Source: Antedon bifida
Lineage: Eukaryota > Echinodermata > Crinoidea > Comatulida > Antedonidae
Assembly: GCA_963402885.1 (NCBI GenBank)
Contig: OY727099.1
Location: forward strand, 2,501 to 66,500
DNA length: 64,000 bases
Reading direction: 5' to 3'
Each line of letters begins with the position of its first letter. Position 1 is the first letter of the stretch. Under the pieces are notes generated by a model. The model worked only from the letters and a program-made list of their open reading frames with translations, was not told the origin of the DNA and ran no database searches. Made by a program: the position numbers and the translations under genes. This document shows, one piece after another, positions 13,401-28,400 of the stretch.

Positions 13401-16400
13401 ATATATCTTTTTGAATGTTTTATTACATTTGACAAACTGGGACTTGGCAAACTGGATACAGCAAATTGGGATTCGGATAACTGGCTGGATATCAATTGTA
13501 GGCCTACCATAGGGTGACAATTTAAAATACTTTTAGTAGGTTTATAAATGTTTTTTATTATAGTTATTCAATATAGTTTGGTGTATAAAGACAGTTTATA
13601 TACATAATCTGCTAAGGCACTAAAATATTAACACGCTCATTTTTTTAAAGGAGATCTGGCGGAAGACTTTGAATATTATGTCCGAGTTTCTTTGCATTGA
13701 ATCAAGACCATCTGAAAGAATCAGGGGTTCAATCCGGATACAGAATCTGTGGAGAGGTAAAGGATATAGTAGCCAAATTGAAGAATCAAGTTGTGTTTTA
13801 GTGCTGTAAATTCTTGTTTGTATTTTATTGTTAATATTATAAAGTGCATGCACTTGTTAATTTTAAGATTAGATAGATCCCTCTATAGCTTTAGTAGAAT
13901 GGTTAAATTCCAATTACATGTTCTAGGGTTCAAGTCCATCTTTTAGTCTGGATTTTCTCACATAATTTACCAAAGCTATTCTGTAATAACATAGAATTTA
14001 ACACTAGATAGATATTTTATATTTGGTCAATAAATTTTATATTAAAATTTTCCTTTTTTATGTCATTGTAATATATTTTAATTTGAGAAATATTGTAATT
14101 TTACTGTAAAAAAATGCAGCAATTCAGCTTTTGGCTGCCAAAGTATTTTATAATCAATTAACGATACAGTACCGAGATATAGATTCCATAATGTATAAAT
14201 TGAATACTTAATGTTATATGATTATATAGTGATGATTTGTGAAATGCAAAGTTAAGGTAGGCATATTCTATCCATTGAACTACTGTAGCTATAAATGTTG
14301 TTGATCTCAATGGTAAAATATGTTCATGGTAGATGTATAAAGATGGTAATTATGGCATGGGACATGGATGCACCCTGCTACAATAGAGTTTGTCATTGCT
14401 GCAGTTCCAACTCCGAATCTCACAACACAAACTATTTTTGTTTGAAGTAGCAATGGGCAGTGACTGTCATAACTCTTCCCTGGTAATACCTAGCTTTAGT
14501 ATCGATAGTGTATCACCTCATCATGCAGTTCTACATGATCACATCAACAACCGCATTCTCTTAAGCTTCAATGCCCATGATGACTTGTTAAATATGGTGT
14601 GAACAATGAACAAAAACTATTGATAATGATTTGACTCAACTGACTATCATAGCAATTCCATTGTTTTTGCTATTTTCCTTTGTCATGGTTTGAACAATTG
14701 GTTATTGTCTTTCCAGGCAATCTCTGTTGGTTTTTTCTATTGTCTTCAGCATTCATTATTTTCATATATTATTTTATGACTGAACGAATTTCAATGATTT
14801 CAAATGAGAAATTCTGTCAATATTGCCTGTGAAACCCTTTGACATTTTAGTTAAGAATTTGCACGCATTAGTAAATGCCAATTAAAGTATAGTCAGATAT
14901 CATTATGGTGGGCGGTCACACATCATAAAGTATGTAATGCAGGCTTCTACACTTGCTTAGGTCTAATATTTGTTATCTATGTTTAACTACTGTGGGCTAG
15001 TCTTCAGTACATTGTCATTATTGACTCTGAAGTGTTGTTACAAATCACCTACAATACTGTAGCAATACTCATAACATTGTACTCTATCTCATCCTTAATC
15101 ACATTAAAAGTAAATGTGCTGTTTGAGTTGGGGCACCATTTAATTCAAAAAATCATATTTCCATGTGATGGCCAATTACGCTGCCTTCCGTAATTCTTGG
15201 CCATTTTTTCTACGTCACAAACAGGTCGCAGTTGTCTAACTAGATGGTGGCTGTATATTGGTAGGTAACCGCAAGGTAATATTTGTCAAGCCACTATAAT
15301 TGGTAGTGGTAACTTCAAAGGTACTAATATAGTACCCTACAATGATTTTAACATCAATAATAAGTTGATAAATGCTCCTATAGATTCTAGACCACTATGG
15401 TATTATGCCTTTGCATTAGTATGGATTTCTAGACTTTAGTTAGGATGTCTAGAACTCCATGTGTGAATCACCTGAGCGATGACCTGATCATTTAAAAGTG
15501 TGTTTGTTAATTTGTATTCTCATCTCTTAATTATTCTTAATTATGAATTAAAAATACATTTAAGGTGAATGTGGTTTACTTATGAAACTATTACAACAGT
15601 AAAGTAAACAGCAAGACAACACCACAATTTACAAACTGTAGTTTTATACAAAAACAAACAATATATCACTCGGTAAACATCATGATCTTTAATAAAATCT
15701 TTATTTACTTACCAGACACTATATGAGGCATGTTATTTAAAGATGTAGAAGACTGCGGATTTTGACTTATTTCTGGTAGACTAGATTTAATATCAACACT
15801 GCAAACAAACAAAACAAAGAGGATAAATGCCACAAAAGAAAAGAATGTGAATAGAATAGTAGAATAACAAATCTGCCCATAAATGAAATGACAATTTTCA
15901 ATAACTATTATATACAGTGTTTTAAACTCCAAGATTTATTCACCCATGACCTCTGACCCATCAAAACTAATTGAATTCTATCAACCAATACTATGGTTAT
16001 CCTATAAATAGGATCTCCCTGCAGTATATTTAGCACTTTTAATATGGCTGAATATTGAAAGAAATTGTTTTTCAAATTGGTTTATAAAATGTCAGAGATA
16101 AAATGAGACAAGGTAAAAATAACTTTGTTAATTATACTTTGGAGACTCTCTGCAATTTTCTCTCCAATAAAATAGATCTGAAAATTCACAAGTCTGTAGA
16201 GTCAGCCTGAATTACCCAATTACTGAAATTGTAAGTAATTTAATAAGCATTAAATTACATTTAATTTTACAATAAAACTGGCGTCCAAAATGAGATACAC
16301 GATTTCTGTTGTGTGGGTGGTAATTCAAAGTATACATATATGTTAGTATTTTTTTCTTTCTGGTGAACCATAAAAAATAAACCACTATTTTGCCGCTACA

Positions 16401-19400
16401 ATTCGGCTACTTCTATTGGTAGCCTTATTCTTGTGAAACGTAGCAAAATAAAAAGTCTATTTTTTATGTTTACCATAAAGAAAAAATATAAACATAAATC
16501 ATTTGAAACCAGATGAATTGTTTCGAGAGTATACCCGTTATAAACACACACAGAAACATTAACATGCTGATCATTTGCATATTTGTCGTTAAAGTGCATA
16601 AACAATAATGTGTTTGCTACATTTTAGGACAGCTGAATTTTCAGATATTTATTAAAGTTTATTAGAAGTTGGAACTCACAAACGACTACACATGGGATAT
16701 CATAAATTTAATCAATACAATGGATGGCTCTTTATATCGTTTAGAATATGCTACAGAAACGTAAACCTGGTGAACACAACCGTTATTCGTTAAGTAAATG
16801 GAAGGAATAACACGCTCACAAAGACATTAATGTTTAAAAATCCTACACATCCAAGGGAATTGAAGCAATTAATCAATTCGAAAAGTCTATTTTGAGTTGA
16901 GAATACATTTACTTCAAACCCACAAGAGGTTCTAAGCGATCTTATTAGTTAATGTAAAAAAATGTTGAAATTAGTCATGCGCCAACTGTACAAACACACA
17001 CAAATATTAACATGGTGATTGGATCATTTGCATATCTCCAATTTCTCTTGCAATGGACCCCATTGGAAATAAATTGACTTGTCGATTTCATGGGTCCTTC
17101 CTTGCATCCATTAACTTTGGTTTTATTCAATTTTAATATTCCAATTGTTTGAATTTTTTCTTTGTTACGAATTAATAGACGCTTACTATATAACTTTACA
17201 ATAAAATTTAATGACAAAAAACAAGAAGATCGACATTTCGGAACCATCATGGAACCATTTTCAAGATCAAGTGATCAAATTATTTTTTTTTTGTCTTTGG
17301 ATCAAAGAACTGAAACCTACACCTAAACAAACCGATTCAGTCAAAGCTAAATTGTTTATTAATTAATTAAAAATCATGGGTCCTTCCTTGCATCCATTAA
17401 CTTTGGTTTTATTCAATTTTAATATTCCAATTGTTTGAATTTTTTCTTTGTTACGAATTAATAGACGCTTACTATATAACTTTACAATAAAATTTAATGA
17501 CAAAAAACAAGAAGATCGACATTTCGGAACCATCATGGAACCATTTTCAAGATCAAGTGATCAAATTATTTTTTTTTGTGTCTTTGGATCAAAGAACTGA
17601 AACCTACACCTAAACAAACCGATTCAGTCAAAGCTAAATTGTTTATTAATTAAGAAGGAGGAGCTTAATACTTAAGTTCTTAGTATTGTAGGCCTTCTTT
17701 GATGTTAATTAACCAATCAATTAGTATTTCCTGTCACCCATTGGTGTTTGATGTTTTTGTATAATTTGATCACTTGATCTTGAAAATGGTTCCATGATGG
17801 TTCCAAAACGTCGATCTTCTTGTTTTTTGTCATTAAATTTTATTGTAAAGTCTTTCTTTGTTAATGTTATGTATTTTAAATGTATTGTGGAATGGATGCT
17901 AAATGAATAAATGAATAAATGAAAAATGTTTTGCAGAGTGTAAAGTTAAAACGATCATACTACAATCTTATTGGCTGGTAATAAAGGTTTGAAATTATTT
18001 AATAAATAACTAATCGACATATCCATAATTATCAAGCTTTTAAAGCAAAATAGAAAAAGCAAAAATAAATAGTTACCAACCAAGTTTTAAACATTTAGAT
18101 AAATAAAATACAAAACACATACCTTATACTAGCCATTGATTTAGATATTTCCATTTCAGAGTCACTATGAGGATAATGTGTATGGTCTTGTTCCTGAAGC
18201 ATGTTCAAACAATCTTCAAGACATGATACGGTCGACTGTGACGTTGCTTTCAATAACAAACATTCCTGAAATTTAACAGTAAACAGTCAGCAAAAATGGA
18301 TGTTTGTAGTTTATGAGTGGATATTTCACCCTTTTAGTATGGCTGAATATTAAAAGAGAATGTTTTTGAAATTGGTTTATAAAATGTCATGTAATATGTA
18401 AAATAATACCCGGATAAACCGACACTAGCTTATTTCTCTCCAATCCGAGAATAGAGCTAAAAATTTGATACATACAAAATAATGCTACAGTATATTCAGT
18501 GAACCTTGCACCCAAGAAATCAAGGTCAAATGCCATTTTTTAGCGAATATTAATATGTAGCTTGCATGCATTTTTGGGCGACAAATTGGTTTAAATATCC
18601 ATGTGTTGTAAAGACATGGTGAATTTTCATTTTTTTCAAGAAAGGTCACAGAGGTCAAATCAAATATTAAGTAATTTGGCATCTCCATAACTGTTATATT
18701 GAAAAATTCAGTTTTGTAAAATCCCCACCAGTTTTTCCCCATAGTGAATAAACTATTCTATAAACTTTATAACCACATTTAAAGTAAGATAATCTACCTT
18801 GTCTAGAGCTGTAATAGGAGCACCAGAATGAGGTAACCTCTGAAAAATAAAAATATACATTAAGTGATGTGCTGTGAAAGGTATTATCTATATTATAAGT
18901 TTTCATTTTTTCATTTCATTTATATTTCAAAACGATCAGCACCATAACATGTGAGTGTCTGCAACCCCTACACCAAACTACAAAATACAATTTAAAATTT
19001 AAAGCAGGATTAAATTGTATGTTAATTAGCCATCTTCAATCATAGTGGCAAAATGATATCTACATGTTCTATTTCTCTCCACTTGGATGTAGTTAGGTAT
19101 TGTATGGGAAACAGATTGTTGAACTACATTTCCCATCACTGGAACTGATTTTAAGTCACCACCAGGGAGGTGGTTTGGTGGTTTGGGGAAGTAAATGAGT
19201 ATCAAAATGACTAGGATTGTATGGGAAAAATGTATTTGGAGGGGTGGTGGTTTGGGAGTAATAGGGTGCATGACCAGGATTTGTACTGGGAAAGTTTTAA
19301 AACTATTATTGGAGCGGGGTAAGTGGGTTGAGATAGACTGTACCGCTTCATAGGGTGGGTATATCTCCTAGTAACAAATTAAAAAACATTATTTTATTTC

Positions 19401-22400
19401 ATACGCAACTAACAGCGAGTAACTCACCAATTACAGGATGGATGAACTATTTTATAATTTATCGTGCTTATATTAAACCAAGTCATATTTGAGGCTTAGG
19501 GATTGGAACTGAAAGAGTCATGAGTTACAACTCCGACACTAGGTCAGGATTGGACCTTGGGATTGGAAAGCAAGCACGACCTACCAAGCTACAGCTCCAC
19601 TACAAGAAGTGAAGAATAGAATTACATTACATATAGCACACACACTATTAATTGGATATTGAAGAGTTTAATATGTTTAGTTTAAAAATTAACAAGTTGG
19701 GAAAACAAAAGGTGGAAAAACATCCATACCTCGATATTTGTCACTAATTGCTGTTTTTGAGTTTCTGCCTGATCTATTAGTTGTTCCGCGTTGTGAATAC
19801 TTTCTTTTGAGGCCGGTGAAGAATATAATCGTTTTGTGCGAGTTTGAGTTGGATGTGGTAGAGTATTGCTTGGAGAATCACTACTGACGTTGACGTGGTG
19901 GATGTGAGCTGGCTGTAACTCGCCAGGTATTTGCTCCGAAGGACTTGCTGATTGTCGGTAATTCTAATAAGCAGTATTTTAAAACAATTGTTATATCATC
20001 ATGTACGCTAGTGCGTCTATGGTTTTAGAAGGTTTTAGACTTTTAAATAGTGAAAATGATCCTGTTAGGTGTGCCTACTATGAACTGAAATAAAGTGATC
20101 AATCAATAAAGCTATTAGTACTTCAAATAACAAAGGTAATTAATAAACAAAGAGAAAGCAGACATGTTGTTAAGTCTGTCATAAATGTGTACATTACAAA
20201 TGTAGCTAGATCCACTGAATAAATAAGATTAATTCTACTGTACATAAAGAGAAAGGTTGGGAATTTTACATTTTCATCTATTTGATCATTTTAATGAAGT
20301 AGTGTACCTACCTTAATAAAGTTAACATTATGTATAAGTGGCAATTGCATTTGATAATGTTTTATCTTAAAATGTAAACATAACACTCACTTTTAGTGAT
20401 AAGGATTCGTTTAACCTCTGAACAACAGCTCGTAAACGACTGACCCAATTCTGTCGTTCTTTTGCGTCTTGTGCTCTCAGCCTAAATACTTCACCATTTG
20501 TTGCATTCACATTAAATGTTTGTGAATCTTCATCTGTAGGCGACACTACGGCACCCTACATGTAAGGAAACATTTTAAGAATAAGTGAAGCTGTAGCTTA
20601 GTGGTTAAACAAGTTGGTAGGCGGGATCTGAAAAGGAGGTGTTTGGGCCCTGGTCGGGTCCAGCATTACTCCCTGATGGGGGACGCAGGCGAAACTCACA
20701 AAGCCAACAGTATTAAGAATAGAAATTTAATGCTTATAGGCTTTACGTCTATGTATGGCATCAATCAATAATTATACAAGATTTGGATCGTTAGAGATGG
20801 TTTAGTTTTTGATAGTGGTGAGGGTAGTGGGGGTGAGAAGGTGGTTCGCAGATAAAAGGGGCGTGCGTCCAAACTATAAAAACCCTGTCTGCCTATGGGC
20901 TTGTGTTAAAATGCTTGCCTTCCAAGTCTGACCTAGTGCCAAAGTTGTACAGTATCTTATGGCTGCAGAAGTTTATCGATTGTAATTGGCAAATTAATTG
21001 CTGTTGGATGTGTATGAAATTAAACACTATTTAAAAATATACATTATATTCTAGTATTCCAATATAAAAAGGTTAAAGGCCACACATTTAATTATAAATT
21101 ATTATACGATGCCAAATTATATTTCTATCAAAGAAAAGTAAATTGCTGTTGGACATGTATGACATTTTAAAATTGTTTTAAAATAATATACATACTGGTG
21201 CAGTAAACCAATTTAAAAGGTTAAGAAGATAGCATTTAATTATATAGTGTGCCAAATCATATTTCAAATATAGTTCAAAAAAATTAATTGAAGTTCACAA
21301 ATTTCACAAATAAAGCAAACAGTAATGGATTGCAAATGTGGTAAAGCAATTTATTTATAAGAATTTTTTCAAACTAATAGTACATTATAATATCAGGTGC
21401 ATGTTGTTGCTATTCAATGTAACCCTATAAGTGAATGTGACTCTACTACAGTATAGAGGGTGTTCAAGAGAGACCTCGTGGGTTGAGGAGAGACTCGTGT
21501 TCTGAGTCAAGTTGTGTTATGTTGGAACAACCCAATAGTGTTGTGTTTGTAGCTACTGGATGCCAAGTCTCTATTTTTGATAACTGATACGATCAAAGGT
21601 TACACTGGCGTCGTGACCAGTTCGAAAACAATCAAACCAACTTTTCATCACCGTCATCTCCATCAACTACAGTATGCTTTTCTTCGGAAGCCACGCTGTC
21701 CAGGCGTGCCCACTGCCACCAACAGCCTTGACATAGAGTGGCTACAGTACAACTTTATATTGGGTTGTTCCAATACAACTTGACTAACAACAGGAGTCTC
21801 TCCTCCTGAACCCACAAGGTCTCTCTTGAACACTCTAGTAGAGTCATTATAGTTTATAGGGTTACAGTATTTTTATTAATTTTACCCAATGTATTCATCA
21901 GATGTATCATGCAAATAATTCTGGCATTTTAGTTGCAAAACAATCAGAAAGAATTATTTATCTTTACAGTATATTTTTACAGCTCATATTATTTTGTTTG
22001 GTTTTGAAACCAAAATGAGAGTGAAATTCTATAAAAAGTCACAAAATTCTATGCTTCAAGAAAATTATTTCATTAACTCGGAAGTTAACTATACACTTTC
22101 AAAAAGTTTTTTTTAATGTGAAATAATTCAAATATTCAAGTATTTGAAAACAAAATTGTTTTCATTTATTTATTCATTTCTAAAATATTTTATTGGAATA
22201 GGCCCAGAATTTTCCAATACACAAGCATGACTTACATTACAAGCATGTTTAACACAAAGTGATTTTGTGTACTCCTGGTAAATAATGTTTTGTGGATTTG
22301 AAAGTAGTGATAATTTCCAATTAAAATGTACATAGTTGCTTACCACTAAACTGACAGAACCTCGTGGGCGATTGCCTTTTCTTGCTTCTTCACTCTGTAA

Positions 22401-25400
22401 GAGAAATAGATAAATCATTATTTATCCAAAAACAAATTAGGTTAGGATTGGATTTGAAAGCTAGCCCACAAGGTTAATTACATTATGACAAAAAGGAATG
22501 CTTCCCCTGGGTGAATTTCTGTGGAAAAAAACACTTTAAACATTGAAATTTAAATGGTGAATAAAGATTTGATTTAATATTCCTGAGTCTGTACATTAAG
22601 TATAATTTTTCCAGATGTCAAACTGTATTAACTTCCTAACAGATCTATTTTTGTACAGTAGCACAGTATAAAGTTGATATCAATCAAACGCATAGTAATA
22701 CAGGTGAGAAGACTAGTGTGCAGGAAGTACATTATTGATTGACAAGAAGACATTTAAAGTAAAGCTCTGTCTACACTATCAAACTAATTGACAAAAAAGT
22801 GTGATGTACTCAAATAATGATAGTGATATGCCCAAGTGACATAACATTATCATGTTCATATATGAGCACTTCACAATTTTTTGTCACATAAAGTTTGATA
22901 GTGTAGACAGAGCTTAACAATTATGTTTAGTCTATTAAAGCCAGAAGTACAGTACTGTACAAATAAATATAAGGCTATGGTTTGGTGATTCATAAGGCCA
23001 TTTAATCCAGCTTAAGTCGTCAGTACTGTGCATTTACAGTATGTTGATTTCATGAATGTTTTTCATAAATCACAAAATTTGTAACTTAATAGTTTATTTT
23101 TTGTAAACCTCTGGAATGAGAAGCAGTGTGATACATTTAAATAAAAATAATTAATAGAATAATGCTTATAAATGTTTTTTTTTTACCTCATAATCTTTAT
23201 TCTAAACATGCTTTGTAACTACTGTAATCAACACATTTTGATTCAGCTTAATAAATATATGTCAAAAAATGTGTAGAATAATTAATTTTGTATACACCTC
23301 GATTGGAACATGGAGGAAATAATATTAATAATCTAATAATTTTCTACTATGAACATAATGGATTTACAAATTATACTATAGACAAATTGAAATTTCAGAA
23401 TGTACATAAATAACAGAATAAAAACACAGTATATAATTTTTTTTAAAGCTGATTTTACACTAAGCGATTTTTTTTGCGCGAATCAAAAGTGTCAGCTTGT
23501 ACGCATGCGTATTCATGTTTCCATCTTCCAAATCCTCTCTACGCATACATATAAGTTGACGCTTTAGATAGGCTTTAGGCCAAAAAAATGTTAGTTCCAC
23601 GTATGTTTGAACAATCATGATAGACGTGAACCTTTTTTTATTACGCTTTATATCTCCTCCAAAAATACATCTTTGTAACTTCATTTTTTGACAATTATTG
23701 ACAAATGACATTCAATCCTTCATTTATAAACAAAAACCAGGAATATATTATGCATGGTTGCTATTGGTTACTAGCAATGCATAGATTATTTAACCAAAAT
23801 CAATTTCACACATGGTTATTTAATTACAAGGTCCATAAACTTGATAACCGCTGGGGATTTCGATATTATAGCAAACTATTATTATATAACACTCTTACAT
23901 AAACCATATCGTCCAAATAACAATCTTTATCGTAAAGAGTACTTTGTGTCTGTATGATCAGAGAAGAGTTAAATTTTGTTATTTAACATAATTATTTACT
24001 AATAATTTAATATTCAGAAAAATAAAAAAAAACGACTAGAAATACTGAACTAACTAAATACAAAATTAATGACAAAATCAATTTGATATAATCTACAAAT
24101 ATTATGAAATTAATATTATTATTACATTTTTTTATTTCAACTTTATTTATAGAGGATAACCCTTCTTCCAGTTGATATTCACAAGCCCTCTTAAATTCCA
24201 AAACAAAACAGACAAATCACTGTATAGGTACAGTGATCCAAAGCCGGCCTAGATAAATAATGGATAAAATGTAATTGTTATCATGGAGGTCACTTGAAAG
24301 AATAGTATCACTATTTATTATCTAAATAATTAAATATTATGAATAAACATTTTATTATCTATCTATCTATTCTTTATTTCTATTACAACAATTAATGGAA
24401 TATTATCGCTATTTTATCTACTACTAAATAAAATACTGTAAATAGTTTATCATTCATATTTATGAGATGTCTTTAGGCAATGTGGCCAAGGATTAACAAT
24501 AGTAAATTAATCACTGTTCTATCAGATAGGTGGTATTATCCCCCTGATTATTTATTAATAAATATAAATTAATAAACTATTGATTGATTGAATTGAAATA
24601 TATATTTATACTGGGTAACCTCTTCAGTCAAAGAATAAATAATTATTCTTATTATCGCCATAAGTATCAGAACTAGAAAATTAATTTATATATTCAATAT
24701 TAACTTAAGAATGAATACTATCTCCTCTATGATAGATTCATATTTATAAGTTTTAACAATCAATAAAATTCCACTGAAATTATATACTGTATATTTTATT
24801 ACTCTTTAGTGTAGAAATTAACATTCATTTATATACAATAAAATGTGTTGCCTGTATGTAATACATTAAAACAACTCTTGTATTTAGCATAATCTAAGAG
24901 AAAATAAAAATATATGATTCTGAATTCGTAACTAAACTAAAATTTAAATGACATACCATGAATGACTCCAAAATGAATATTAGTCTCAAAGTAAACATTC
25001 ATTATTTTATAATGCTATGAAATGCCATGATTATCTCATAAAATGCTCTCTAAACCTAATTAATTAATGATACCAAAACTATCATGCATACAGTACATTA
25101 CTTGAGAAAAATAACTTTTGAATAAAATTTCAGATTGAATTGCAAACTACACATACATTGAATGGATAGACATTTTAATCACTCTGATATAATGTACGTC
25201 ATTAAAAACGCTCACTCCTCCAGAAATTTATGCCAAAATGCTCTTTGAACCTAATTCATATACTGTACTGCATTATAATAACAGACAACAGAATTGTGAA
25301 TTTTAACCGATTTAATTCACTTTAAATATCAACAACTTACAATTTGTGATATAACCTCAATTGGATACTGGAATATTCTATGCCTATACAAACATCGTCT

Positions 25401-28400
25401 GTCGCTGATAGCCGTGTCTGAAGTATGATGAAGAAAGTCTAATGCAGCGAGCACTTATTATCGTTTGACGTCAAACGCATACAACAAATCAATACCGTCA
25501 AGGAATTCCTGAACCACGTGTAATGATTTGTTGAGAAGGAAATTATTGATGAAAACCATTAACTAAAATCTTAGTTCTAAATTCCTAATTGTTTTTGGAA
25601 TGAAATTGCCTCATCATCTAAATCAATGTGCAGAATGTATAATTACAGAATAATTGTAAACTGCATACACTAAATAAATTAATGACCAAATTATAAAGGA
25701 TACAGTATTAAAATAAATTAAACTCTACTTAACAGTCATACTGTTTCCTGTTTTTTCAGTTTTAAAGTGCAGGTTATTATTTTTTTTAGTTATATTTTAG
25801 TTTTGTTAATATTACTTAAAGCCCCATCTCCTACAATAATGCATATATTATTACTTTCAAAACATTAAACCGTCATTCCTTGTCTTAAATGTACTACACT
25901 ACCTATCGCTTGTATTGAATATCTTCTCTTGGACAGTTTTATGCCTTATGCTTAGTTTTGTAGGCCTATCTAGTAAAACACTGACATACGAATATCGTAC
26001 ACTAGCTATAGGCCTAGCCTTTTGTTGTGTAGTTGCTGTATTAATTAGTCTTTCTGTTTTTGCCAGAAAACCCGATAATTTCGTTGAAAAGTTATTATTC
26101 TTTTCGATCAATCGAAAGTGGGCAAATCACAATCAATCCACATGCAATGCATGTTGGGATTATAGCGGGCCGCTTAAATTATTGGAATCGACTTATTTTT
26201 CACATTTTTAACCGTTTAATAACAGAAAAAATTATCGCAATAGGACCATAAAGTATTTATTTTTACATTAACACATCACTGTAGTTTGTGACCATAAATT
26301 AGATCTAAAAGACGTAGGGAATGTAACTTTGGTACAAAAAGTGGGTTTATTGTGTTGAAAAAGATATTTATCCTATAATAAAGTATTATATGCCAGAAAT
26401 CAATTGCAGAGCTTTCGGGCAACTCTAGACCTTCCTCAGTGTAAGTGCGAAAGTATTATATTATTATTATATATATCTTTCTTATTTTTGTAATAAGATC
26501 TGTGATATTGAAATACAAGTAACATTTACATGGATTAATACTCACCACATAATAGTTAAGTTGACCAGATATTGGGTCTAAAACAAACCAGCGAAACTGC
26601 CAACCTTTCATAACATTTGTATATTTATTCAAGCTACCCTCATAGGGTTGACTATTTAAAAAAAAAATCATTATGATTAATATTAAAAAATTTCATTCAT
26701 AAACCATGTACTGCTTTGTGTAGGAATACGAAAATACATAAGTACGGTATACGACCAAGTAAAAAGGAAGGTATTTTAATATTTGTTCTCAAACTGAGGA
26801 AATTCAGATTAGGCCCTCCACGAACCCACAGCAGCCAGCAGTGCAGCGCCTACAAGATCAACACACTGGGAGACGATCCCCTACTCTTTAGGCCCTCCAC
26901 GGACCCACAGCAGCCAGCAGTGCAGCACCTACCAGATCAGCACACCACTGCTCTTTGCGAATAGTGTACCAAGTTCTTTAATGTGCACTATGTACACGGG
27001 ACCAACGGCTTTACATCCCATCCAAAGGACGAGGCAATGAGAGTAAAGCATCTTGCCTAAGGATACATGCTCGAGTATACAACAATTCCAGCTCTTAATT
27101 TAGGCTAGACAGAAAGACTGAGACACACTAGGATGATAACAATAAATAGATGATAATAATACTTTATCTTATAATTATATAAACAAAAGAAAGTAGAAAG
27201 TTTTCATTCTAAAACTATAGTAAACATTAATACAGTGTCTTAATATAATTAAGAATAAAATAATATTTTTCTTTTAAATCTAATCAAATGATGTCATGAT
27301 ATTATTTCTAATCATTTAATTGGACGTGTGAAAATATAATTTTCAACAAAGACAGCATAGATGTTATCTTATATTTTGTATGGTGAAAACCTTTTAGATT
27401 TTGTTTTTAATGTAGGAAAAATGCATCTATATATCATTCATTCGTTATCGTCTTAGTGTGAATAGGCCTAAAAGACTTGGTTAAATCCATTGTTAATGCG
27501 CAATCCGATTATAATCCCACTCCATACATTTTTACATAGGGACTGGGACTACTGTATACTCGATCAATATGGTATTCACAACAACATAATAATAAGATAA
27601 AATATGAATGTATGATTATATACTTACTTTAGACTTGCTTCATCCTCCATTTCCTAATTTAATAATGATAATAAAAAAACTAATTAACAAAAGTATTGTA
27701 TGGCTAACAATAGGAAACAGAAGAAGGCATATTCTGAAAACATAGGCTATAGTACATACAAAGATCAAGGCTTTCTGTGTACATTTTTCATTTCTCTACC
27801 TATATCATTGTATGAATGAGGCTACAGTAATATGTATTTGACATTTGTAAAATTGTATTGTACAGTACATTGCGCTTTACACTAAAGCCAATGCTTCTGA
27901 TAGCTATAATTGGATTGGGACAATTCAAGCATGAATTATCAATATCATTTTATTGTGTATTTTTGATGAGCGTAATATATTTACCTTGTTAGGTCAACAC
28001 AAATTTGACAACAATCAGTAGAAAAGGTATAGGGAAAACGCATGCTATGCTAACCAATACAATCGACCAGTTGGTAATTTGGTAGTAACCTCCAAAATTG
28101 TAGGCTCCCTAATTACACCATGGAATTAATAGGAGAATAAAAGTCTCACTTTGAAACAGATTCTATTTTTACATTTACTGTTTGTAATGGTAATAATTAA
28201 TATCCATTTTTTACTGACTGTTAGTAAAAAGCATAAATTTAATATTTTTATGATCGAATTTGCATGCCACCAGTAAACTTTAGAAATAAAATTATTACAT
28301 TTCTAGTATGATGATTTTCATAACAAAATAAAATTTGTTTTTTAATGTGGCCACATGTAATAGGTGCAGCACCACAGAAAGAATGGCATACTCCCCACAT

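Noticed and set aside
25915-26211. 98-codon frame with a hydrophobic start
   Set aside because: It lies in dispersed repeat family B, and the other copies do not keep the frame.
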